Shown: one piece after another, positions 31,915 through 39,184 of the stretch
How positions within the stretch are numbered: position 1 is the first letter of the stretch
Layout: each line of letters opens with the position of its first letter
NCBI RefSeq assembly: GCF_019689535.1
Contig: NZ_JADGHH010000006.1
Span: forward strand, 1 to 39,184
Direction of reading: 5' to 3'
From: Pigmentiphaga sp.
GTDB lineage: Bacteria; Pseudomonadota; Gammaproteobacteria; Burkholderiales; Burkholderiaceae_B
Length of the DNA stretch: 39,184 nt
Notes under the pieces: model-generated
Seen by the model: only the letters and a program-made list of their open reading frames with translations
The model's database searches: none
What the model was told of the DNA's origin: nothing
Made by a program: the position numbers and the translations under genes

Positions 31915-32834
31915 GGTACGGCGCCCTGTTGCGCGGGTGCCTCGTCGCGCTCGGCGTCCGCCTCGTCCAGCACCACGGTGGCGGTGCGACCAGCGACCAG
32001 ATGTACGCCAGCAGGTACCTCGTCCAGGGCGATGCGCACCGGGATGCGCTGCGCCAGGCGCACCCAACTGAAGGTAGGATTGACGTTGGCCAGCAGCGTC
32101 CCAGCGGCGATACTGCGCTCGCGATCCTCGATGCCGGCCGAGAAGCTTTCGACGTGACCGGACAGGGCACGTGGTTCGCCCATTATCAGGATGGTGGCGC
32201 GTGAGCCCACCCGAATGCGTGAGAGCTTGGTTTCCTCGAAATAGCCGACCACGTGGTAGCTGTCCTCGTCTATCAGGGCCATGACCGGCTGACCGGCCAT
32301 GGCGTAGGCGCCGGGCCGCAGCGAAAAATTGCTGACGATGCCATTGACAGGCGCCCGGACCTGCGCTCGTTCGAGGTCAATGCGCGCGCGCTCCAGCGCG
32401 GCTGCGGCCTGCTGACGCCGCCCTGCCGCCTCCCTGGCGGCTGTCATCCGGTTGTCGCGCTCCTGGGGCGCTACCACGCCGTCAAGGCTGCGGTAACGGC
32501 GGTACTCTCGTTGGGCTGCCTCGTCCTGGGCCTGGGCGGTGACCAGAGCCGCTTCCGCCGCGGCGACCGCGTTGGCGAGGCGGACCCGGTCGATGGTAAA
32601 CAGCACTTGGCCTTTGTGCACGCGCTCGTTGTCGTGTACCAGCACCTCATCAACACGGCCCGACACATCGGCCGCCAGCGCAACCACGTCTGCGCGGATC
32701 TTGCCGTCGCGGGTTTGAGGGGCGTAGGTGTAATAAACGTAGATGTGCCATAGCACGACCAGTGCAAGTGCGGCCAATACGAGCGTGAGCGCCACCCTGA
32801 GCAGTCGTGCGGTCGAACGGGGAACCAGTGCCAT
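31911..32834 (-). CDS. HlyD/AaeA-like membrane fusion protein
   Basis: VYYTYAPQTRDGKIRADVVALAADVSGRVDEVLVHDNERVHKGQVLFTIDRVRLANAVAAAEA; ATGA overlap with the downstream gene. Confidence 0.93.
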   Translation of the reverse strand: MALVPRSTARLLRVALTLVLAALALVVLWHIYVYYTYAPQTRDGKIRADVVALAADVSGRVDEVLVHDNERVHKGQVLFTIDRVRLANAVAAAEAALVTAQAQDEAAQREYRRYRSLDGVVAPQERDNRMTAAREAAGRRQQAAAALERARIDLERAQVRAPVNGIVSNFSLRPGAYAMAGQPVMALIDEDSYHVVGYFEETKLSRIRVGSRATILIMGEPRALSGHVESFSAGIEDRERSIAAGTLLANVNPTFSWVRLAQRIPVRIALDEVPAGVHLVAGRTATVVLDEADAERDEAPAQQGAVP

Positions 32835-32863
32835 AAAGAAGAATCAGCACTTGTCGTGCGGCG

Positions 32864-33079
32864 TCATGGCCATCGGGGGCTCGCGACTAGGATCGCGAAG
32901 GCCAGCCCCACCAAGACGAAGAAAACAGAAAGATCGAACAGCGTTCGATGCCAGATGTAGCGGTACAGGTTCAGTGCCGTCAGCAGGCGCGAGACCAGCA
33001 TGCGGCCAAAGAAACCGATCAGCAGGCACAGCATCAGCGGAGAGAAGAACACTCCGGCCACGTCCAGCTCGCCCCTCAT
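32864..33079 (-). CDS. DUF1656 (AaeX-like) small membrane protein
   Basis: MRGELDVAGVFFSPLMLCLLIGFFGRMLVSRLLTALNLYRYIWHRTLFDLSVFFVLVGLAFAILV; ATGA overlap with the FUSC gene. Confidence 0.88.
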   Translation of the reverse strand: MRGELDVAGVFFSPLMLCLLIGFFGRMLVSRLLTALNLYRYIWHRTLFDLSVFFVLVGLAFAILVASPRWP

Positions 33080-35043
33080 GGCTGGATCTCCTTCTCTGGC
33101 TGGGGCGGAAACAGCGTCAGCTTGAGCCCGATGAGGCCGCGCACCAGTGCGTCGGAGGATGATTCGGCGCGACGCGCCGCAACGGCCAATGAGGCGTCGA
33201 CGACGCGAGCCAGTTCCGGCCCCGCTTCGAGCACGTCGCGTGCCAACTCCTCGCGAATCCGGCCCAGCAAGTCCTCGCACAGTCTGCGTCGCTGGCCACC
33301 CACGCCCGCCAGCGCGCGGCGTATGGTGCCGACCGCGATGCCCAGGCGCAGCCAGAACAACATCCTCGAACTGCGGTCCTGGCTACCGCCATCGGCGGTC
33401 ATGCGGATTGCCATACCGGCAGCACGGTCCAGCGCCCGGTTCACGTACTGACCCAAGCTCTGCGCGTCGGCCCGCTGGGCCAGCGAGGCGATGTCGCGCT
33501 TCTCCAATTTGACGAAGCGCTCGCGCAGGTGAGCCGGCCCCATGTGGCGGATCGTCACCAGGCAGAAGTAGCCGGTCAGGATGCCCAGCAGGATCCCACT
33601 GGTCGAATCCAGAAAGAAGCCGAAATCCCACGGGGTATAGCGCGCCTGCAGGTTGATGTTGCTGAACGCCATGCCAAGCAGCAGTACGGCCAGCGGGTTG
33701 ACAGCCGCCCAAGCGCCCAGCGGCAGTATCACCAGCGCAAACACCAGGGCCAGGGAAGGAAAGTCCTGCGCCAGCGGCAGCAGTCCGTAACTGATCACCG
33801 CCGCCAGCAGCATGGCGAGCACCGAGAACTTGCCGAACTCGCCGATCGCCTTGCCGGCCTGGTCGAGGTGGCCGAAGAAGCCGATCGCCACCATCCCCAG
33901 CAATGTTGCGTTGGGTCCTTGGACCCAGCCGGTCGTCCACCACAGCGTAGCGAGCGCGCCGTAGGCCAGCGCGGAGGCGAGGAACACCCTGCCGGCCATG
34001 TAGAAGTCGGGCTGCAAGGGAAACTCCGTGGTGCCGCGCACCTGTTCTATGAGCGCGGGATCCACGCGGTGGGATTGCGTCAACGCCTGGCCCAGCCGGC
34101 GCGTCTGGTTCCATAATTGCAGGACGTCCTTGACCACGCCACGCAGATTGGACTCGACCAGCGCCTGCCAGTCGCCGTCGCCTGCGACCGAGCGGTCGGA
34201 ACTATCCTCTGCCAAGCCAAGGTTCCCCGCCTCCAGTCGGCGCCACGCCCGCGCCAGCCAAGCTTGCACCCTCGCGCGGCGCTCTGGCTCCAGGCTGTCG
34301 ACGTGGTCCTGGATCGAGGAGAACATGGGCATCAGCCGCAGCAGCCGGTGCTGAATGGCTACCGCGCACTCCCTTTCCCACTGGCTGACCATGGGGTCAT
34401 AGCGCAGTTGGCTGACCAACAGCGAAAGCGACGTCACATCGGCGATGCTCCTTTGTTGGTCATGCACGGTCGCGGCCATGGCGGAACGTCCCAGAAATAC
34501 GTCCTCCATCCAGGTGTGCATGCGGGGCAGCCATACCCCTACCCGCTGGTGCAGCGCCGGCCCCAGCGAGCGCGGCGCGATCGCGCTGTCCACGATCCAG
34601 CAACAGAAGATGCCCACGCCGATCTCCAGCACGCGCGCGATTGCGGTGTCGAACATCAACTCCGGGTGATCGACGCTGGCCACGGCCACCAGGAGCAGCG
34701 TCACGCCGTACAGCTGGAACCCATAGGCTCTAGGTGTACGGTCCAGCACGGCCCAGGCGAACGCCGTGCATGCCAGAAACCCCGCGAAGGCGATGAGCAA
34801 CAACGGGGCGGTATTGAACAGGCCGGCCAGGATCAATGCGCAAAGCCCGGCCGATAACGTGCCGATGAATCGGTAGACCGCTTTGGATTGGACGCCGCCG
34901 GTGGTCGGGTTCATAACCACGCAGCACGTCACGACCGACCAGTAGCTTTGTGGCAACGCCAAGTGTACCGACAGCGCGTAGGCCATCATTGCCGCCACGA
35001 ATAGCTTGGCGGCGAACAGCCATTGGGCGCGTCCGAACGGCAT
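33076..35043 (-). CDS. FUSC family protein (AaeB-like aromatic carboxylate exporter)
   Basis: AKLFVAAMMAYALSVHLALPQSYWSVVTCCVVMNPTTGGVQSKAVYRFIGTLSAG; operon context DUF1656-HlyD-OMF. Confidence 0.93.
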   Translation of the reverse strand: MPFGRAQWLFAAKLFVAAMMAYALSVHLALPQSYWSVVTCCVVMNPTTGGVQSKAVYRFIGTLSAGLCALILAGLFNTAPLLLIAFAGFLACTAFAWAVLDRTPRAYGFQLYGVTLLLVAVASVDHPELMFDTAIARVLEIGVGIFCCWIVDSAIAPRSLGPALHQRVGVWLPRMHTWMEDVFLGRSAMAATVHDQQRSIADVTSLSLLVSQLRYDPMVSQWERECAVAIQHRLLRLMPMFSSIQDHVDSLEPERRARVQAWLARAWRRLEAGNLGLAEDSSDRSVAGDGDWQALVESNLRGVVKDVLQLWNQTRRLGQALTQSHRVDPALIEQVRGTTEFPLQPDFYMAGRVFLASALAYGALATLWWTTGWVQGPNATLLGMVAIGFFGHLDQAGKAIGEFGKFSVLAMLLAAVISYGLLPLAQDFPSLALVFALVILPLGAWAAVNPLAVLLLGMAFSNINLQARYTPWDFGFFLDSTSGILLGILTGYFCLVTIRHMGPAHLRERFVKLEKRDIASLAQRADAQSLGQYVNRALDRAAGMAIRMTADGGSQDRSSRMLFWLRLGIAVGTIRRALAGVGGQRRRLCEDLLGRIREELARDVLEAGPELARVVDASLAVAARRAESSSDALVRGLIGLKLTLFPPQPEKEIQP

Positions 35044-35280
35044 CAGCGCTTTCTCCCGGAGATGTCCTTAAGCTGCTTGGGCACCGAAGCTATGCCCGCT
35101 GGCGCTCGACACTCGCAACACGCAGTGATCGGAGCGCCCATGCGAGGCCAGCGGGATAGGACATCCTCCCGGAAAGGCAGGGAACCAGTGCCGCGGGGAA
35201 TTCATACTTTTCATACTTTACGAGTCACCCTTGCCCGGTGCGCCGACTCAAGCCATGCATGACCTGATAGCGTCAATAGA

Positions 35281-35321
35281 GCAATATTGATTGGAAGGCA
35301 ATGATTCGGTAAGCAATGATT
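35281..35321. promoter_or_regulatory. Repeated GCAATGATT motifs (candidate operator)
   Basis: GCAATATTGATT (35281), GCAATGATT (35298), GCAATGATT (35313). Confidence 0.45.
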
Positions 35322-35675
35322 ATAGCCAGATCCCGGGGGCATCCCGCAAGCCCAACCGGCGCCCAAACGATAGCGTCCAGGACCTAGGGATCGCTATGGG
35401 CGAGTGCTACGACTGTGACTCAAGGGCCTTTCTGCACCCTGCCTGAGAGCGCCTGTTGCCTTCTATCACCGCGAGCTGGTTTCTCCTGGCCCGAGGCCGC
35501 GGATGTCGCTATCGCTTGAACTGACCGCTCTCGAGCCCACAGCGCAGCAGCGCAGTCGGACCCCGAACCTGATTTGTCCGGATCTCGACGACGTTCCGCA
35601 ACCAGGTATCTGTCGCCGCGCCGGCTAACCTAGTTTGCAATGTTCTTGACGCAGGGGAGCAAGTACATACAATTC

Positions 35676-35690
35676 GGAAGGCAATTATTT
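35676..35690. promoter_or_regulatory. Second copy of GGAAGGCAATNATT motif before marR-like gene
   Basis: GGAAGGCAATTATT here vs GGAAGGCAATGATT at 35293-35306. Confidence 0.45.
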
Positions 35691-35706
35691 CAGTCGTAGT
35701 GGCCAT

Positions 35707-36150
35707 ATGAAGCAAGCGAATCGTCTCTTCGAGCTCACCAATGCATTGCAGCCTGTTAGGCGTGCGTGGATACAAGCTTGCGCGGCGGTAATGGCGGAAA
35801 ACGGCTTTTCCTTTCCTATCGCCACCGCCGTCGTGCTGCTGTCACGTTTGGGCGATGGCACGCAACAAAGTGCCTTGGCCGAGGCCGCAGGCGTCAATCC
35901 CGCATCTATGTTGCGGACGCTGGATCTGGCCGAAAAGGCAGGGTTATGCGAGCGGCGAGAGGTGCCGCACAATCGACGCATCAAAGCGCTGCACCTGCTC
36001 GCACCAGGAAAGGCATTGGCGAAAAGGGTTGAAAGGCAGCTGGCGCAGTTGCGCAAGCAGCTATTGGAGGGCATTCCGCCTGAGGACATCGATACGGTAG
36101 TCAGAACGCTGCGAACTTTCGAGAAGAACATTTACGACCGTCTGAGCTAA
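35707..36150 (+). CDS. MarR family transcriptional regulator
   Basis: FPIATAVVLLSRLGDGTQQSALAEAAGVNPASMLRTLDLAEKAGLCERREVPHNRRIKALHLLAPGKALAKRVERQLAQL; divergent from the efflux operon. Confidence 0.92.
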   Translation: MKQANRLFELTNALQPVRRAWIQACAAVMAENGFSFPIATAVVLLSRLGDGTQQSALAEAAGVNPASMLRTLDLAEKAGLCERREVPHNRRIKALHLLAPGKALAKRVERQLAQLRKQLLEGIPPEDIDTVVRTLRTFEKNIYDRLS

Positions 36151-36709
36151 GTTTCCGCGGGAGTTGCGGCTTTCGGGACCCCGTCTTTCGGACCGGCCGC
36201 TCATCGGAACCGGCTCCAGCAGCCGAAATGCGCAAACCGCTCGGCCTGCGAGCCAACGTGCTCGTTGGCACGTGTAGTTGGACCGCCCCTCGTTGATTAA
36301 GCGCCGTCGCTTCTATCCGCAAGGCTGCGGAACTGCGATTGCGGTACTACGCCGCCCAGTTCAGGACTGTCAAGGTGGACAGATCCTTTTTTGCCATGAC
36401 ACAGCGGGCCAACTCGGCGTTTTGGACAGAGCGTTCACCTGCACAGCCGTGGCGAGAACACGTCGAATCTGCGGCAACCAGATGGCCGGGCACTTGATCG
36501 CTGTTAGTTGCGCAATGCCATCTGGTTCGGCGGTGGCACGGCCGAATGGATGTCGCTGCAGTGGCACGAATGTGGTCTGGCGCGGGGCTTGTAGGGGCCA
36601 GATGAAGGATGTTGGCGCGCGACGCATCATGCCGCCGGCGGTGCGGGCACGGCCTCCAGTCGAAACGTCGGCCGGCATGCGACATACGCCGGCTACGCTC
36701 TTCCCTCTA

Positions 36710-37010
36710 CTGCACCAGCATGGGTTCGATCGGCGTGGCCCGTGCGCTTGCTTTCGTGCATGTCCTCACAGGTCCTTGTTCGTGCCCCGGCAGGCCCTCA
36801 CCCCAAAATCTCACTACGCCACCAAGCGCTTCTCGCTGAGCGTCCGGATCGGCGACCGTCGCAGGCAAGGAGGGCAGAGCTGGCTCGTCCTTGTCGGCAG
36901 GCGCCGCATCAATCGTCACCGCGCCCTCCGAACGGCGGTCGCGGCCGCCCTTCTGCTGGCTCGGCGCCTGAGCGAGGCGCAGTAGCGTGAATCACTGGGA
37001 CCGGCCTGTG
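36710..37010 (-). pseudogene. Degenerate fragment homologous to the MobH relaxase gene
   Basis: ...VTIDAAPADKDEPALPSLPA resembles VTIDTTPDNQDAESPASSPA of the intact relaxase; DNA GAGGCGCAGTAGCGTGAATCACTGGGACCGGCCTGTGG vs CAGGCGCAGCAACGTGAATGAGTGGGACCAGTCCGTGG. Confidence 0.65.
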
Positions 37011-37162
37011 GGGCCTGTCCCAGGCCGCGATGTGTCTTACGTGAACTAGCCATCGAAGGCTTCAGGTGGATTCAGTGTTAATTCTTCGCAGAGGAGATGG
37101 TGTAAGCCTCCCAGCCCAGCGCGCTGCCAACCGAGAGGAAGCGGTGCGCGTCAGTTTTCGTT

Positions 37163-39022
37163 TTAGTGATTGCCCGCTTGCTGCGCGCCTGGCTCAGTGA
37201 GCGACAGATAGAGATTATTCGGCGGCACTTCTTCCCCGAAAACGCTATTAGGCTGATCCAGCAGGTAGCCATGCAGGCGCCGCGTCTTACGCGGCCCCAT
37301 TACCGTGCAGGTCCAGATGTTCAAACCGTTGGTCTGCTTGCGATGCAACTGCAGTTTCTCGAACCGCTTCTGCACCCACTGCCAATCAGCCAGCCCGTCG
37401 CGCTTGGCCAGCGTCGCGATATGCGGATGTTCCTGAGTGTAGCGCTGAAACAGTCCCGGGCTGACTAGGTAGGCTGTATCGGCAACCGTGTGCACGAGCG
37501 CCTTGGCGTCGTTGATGATGAGCTTGCGCGAGGCGATCCCCTGCTGCAGCCATGCCATAAAATGCTCGCCGGATGGTTGCGTCGTGCAGGATGTTGACGC
37601 GGTCGAGCCGGCCGGCGTGGCCCATTCATCATCGTCAATGGGCGCCCGGTCGGTGGCGGTGTGGGCTTCTGGCTGGCGGATGTCCAAATCGTGCACTTGC
37701 ACCACCATCGTTAGCAGGTCCGCCATGACGTCGGGGGGCGCCGGGTTCGACGGCGGGTTGAGGTCAGCGGTGCCGTCACCATGCACCGGTGAGGGCACAC
37801 GGGCGTCTGCGCCGGTTTCGGCTACAGGCGCCGGCGAGGAAGCTGGGCTTTCGGCGTCCTGATTGTCCGGCGTCGTGTCGATCGTGACCGTGCCCGCAAA
37901 CGGCGCCGGCCGCTCGCCGCTTTCCCAGATCAACGCAGGAGCCAGGCGCAGCAACGTGAATGAGTGGGACCAGTCCGTGGCGCTGCGCACGGTCGCACGC
38001 CAGATCGCCTTGCCTGCTGGCGTCGGCTGCAACAGGTCATGGTCCTGCAGCACGTTGAACATCGCGCTGTTGTTGGCCGGAATGCCGTCGATCCCCTGCG
38101 ACAGCAGGTGGGCGCGCAGCTTGTCCGAGACGGTCTTGCTCACCAGCCACAGCGCATCCTGCGTCAGCCAGCCGTCCGATGCCTGGGGCTGGTTCAACTT
38201 CAGCTCTTCCTTCAACAGGTAGCGCAAGCCTTCGAGCAGCTTGCGTTGCAGCGCGTGCTTGGGCGCGGCCATCGCCTTCGCCGGGTCCCCGCCCAAAGCG
38301 TGGGCCACCGAGGCCCGGTCGGCCTGGATGACCAGTTCCCCCAGGACGCCGCCATGCTCGTATTGCCCTGCCAGCACGTACAGCAATGCCGACCACAGCA
38401 GCGGGAAGCCGCTGAGCCAGTCGAGGATGGTCGGGTCGAGTACGCGGGTATAGAGCAGTCCTGCCGCTGCGCTGTGCAAGCGGTACTCGCGCTCCGGGCG
38501 ATAGCGGAAGCGGTAACGCTGCTGCAAGGGGCCGTGCCACGGATGCCAGATGCGGCCGTCGGCCAGTTCGACGTGCAGGTCGACCGCGATCTTGCCGATG
38601 TCGTGCAGCAGCGCGGCGTAGGCCGCGGCAGCGGTCCAGGCTTCGGACTGCGCGGCCTGGTCTTCGGGCGTGGTGCCACTGGGCAGCAGGTAGGACTGCC
38701 GCAGTTTCAGGGCGTAGGCGACGACCTCCAGGCCGTGATCCAGCATGCCGCCTGGATAGGCATGGTGGTGGCTCTCCGACGCAGGGAACTGCTGGACCAG
38801 CTCGGCGTAGCGTTCCAGCGGGGCCAGGTACAGCGCGGCGAACTGCTTGCGCGACAGCGACGTGCGCTGCCAGATGTGTTCCAGCAGCTTCTTCCGCCGC
38901 GGCGTCGCCAGCAGCGCCGTGGCGGACTGCGGCCGCAGCAGCCCTTTCGGGGGATCAATGGCCGGCATCGGTGGCGGACTGGTGGCGGGCGGTGTTTTTT
39001 TCCGCTGGAACAGCGAGAGCAT
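37163..39022 (-). CDS. mobH: MobH/TraI-type conjugative relaxase of ICE
   Basis: MLSLFQRKKTPPATSPPPMPAIDPPKGLLRPQSATALLATPRRKKLLEHIWQRTSLSRKQFAALYLAPLERYAELVQQFPASESHHHAYPGGMLDHGLEVVAYAL...LLHDIGKIAVD: His-rich/HD-like region typical of MobH; start taken at 39022. Confidence 0.93.
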   Translation of the reverse strand: MLSLFQRKKTPPATSPPPMPAIDPPKGLLRPQSATALLATPRRKKLLEHIWQRTSLSRKQFAALYLAPLERYAELVQQFPASESHHHAYPGGMLDHGLEVVAYALKLRQSYLLPSGTTPEDQAAQSEAWTAAAAYAALLHDIGKIAVDLHVELADGRIWHPWHGPLQQRYRFRYRPEREYRLHSAAAGLLYTRVLDPTILDWLSGFPLLWSALLYVLAGQYEHGGVLGELVIQADRASVAHALGGDPAKAMAAPKHALQRKLLEGLRYLLKEELKLNQPQASDGWLTQDALWLVSKTVSDKLRAHLLSQGIDGIPANNSAMFNVLQDHDLLQPTPAGKAIWRATVRSATDWSHSFTLLRLAPALIWESGERPAPFAGTVTIDTTPDNQDAESPASSPAPVAETGADARVPSPVHGDGTADLNPPSNPAPPDVMADLLTMVVQVHDLDIRQPEAHTATDRAPIDDDEWATPAGSTASTSCTTQPSGEHFMAWLQQGIASRKLIINDAKALVHTVADTAYLVSPGLFQRYTQEHPHIATLAKRDGLADWQWVQKRFEKLQLHRKQTNGLNIWTCTVMGPRKTRRLHGYLLDQPNSVFGEEVPPNNLYLSLTEPGAQQAGNH

Positions 39023-39143
39023 GGCGAAGTCCTTTTGATGGGCTGGCCGGAGAGCCTTTTGGCCTTTTCGGGTAGGGCCTTTCCCCTTGACCCCGTTCCC
39101 TTGCCCCTTGCCGGCCCCTTTGGTCTTTTGGAAGCCTTTGGGT

Positions 39144-39184
39144 GTGTGTCTTATACACAACTCCGAGCCCACGAGACGGAGCTA
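39144..39184 (+). other. Illumina Nextera adapter plus partial i7 index (assembly artefact)
   Basis: 31/34 match to CTGTCTCTTATACACATCTCCGAGCCCACGAGAC (39144-39177, mismatches only in the first 17 nt), then GGAGCTA. Confidence 0.93.

Noticed and set aside
36278-36985. 235-aa plus-strand ORF between MarR and the relaxase
   Set aside because: No domain signal; lies over degenerate relaxase-like DNA on the other strand.

Overview
The window reads as the tRNA-proximal end and accessory cargo region of an ICEclc/PAGI-2-like integrative element. It opens with a short flank and a tRNA-Gly(GCC), followed by a P4/IntB13-like tyrosine recombinase. It closes with a MobH/TraI-type relaxase gene on the minus strand. 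The last ~41 nt are Illumina Nextera adapter plus partial index, not biology. Between integrase and relaxase are: (i) a stand-alone LysR substrate-binding domain divergent from a small XRE-type HTH protein, and a full LysR; (ii) a tightly packed minus-strand run of 12 genes (~4.5-14.8 kb) with three paralogous aldo/keto reductases, two SDRs, nitroreductase, flavodoxin, cytochrome P460, DUF4405-like membrane protein, cupin, esterase and Gfo/Idh oxidoreductase, several with export signals; (iii) a marR-ALDH-GMC dehydrogenase-FUSC exporter module (~15.1-20.85 kb) in which marR and the ALDH carry five apparent frameshifts, flanked by a 78-bp diverged direct repeat that includes a LysR gene start; (iv) a plus-strand run of tandem LysR paralogs, Zn-alcohol dehydrogenase, Bcr/CflA-type MFS transporter, exported double carboxymuconolactone-decarboxylase-like protein, two exported alpha/beta hydrolases and an NAD(P)-binding protein; (v) an IS5-family element abutting a truncated LysR start; (vi) an aaeXAB-like FUSC/DUF1656/HlyD/outer-membrane-factor operon with a divergent MarR gene; (vii) a degenerate second relaxase fragment. 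The best candidate for an undescribed system is the LysR-linked, largely envelope-directed redox/hydrolase cluster (ii+iv). Its function (electrophile/aldehyde or aromatic detoxification or catabolism) is inference only.
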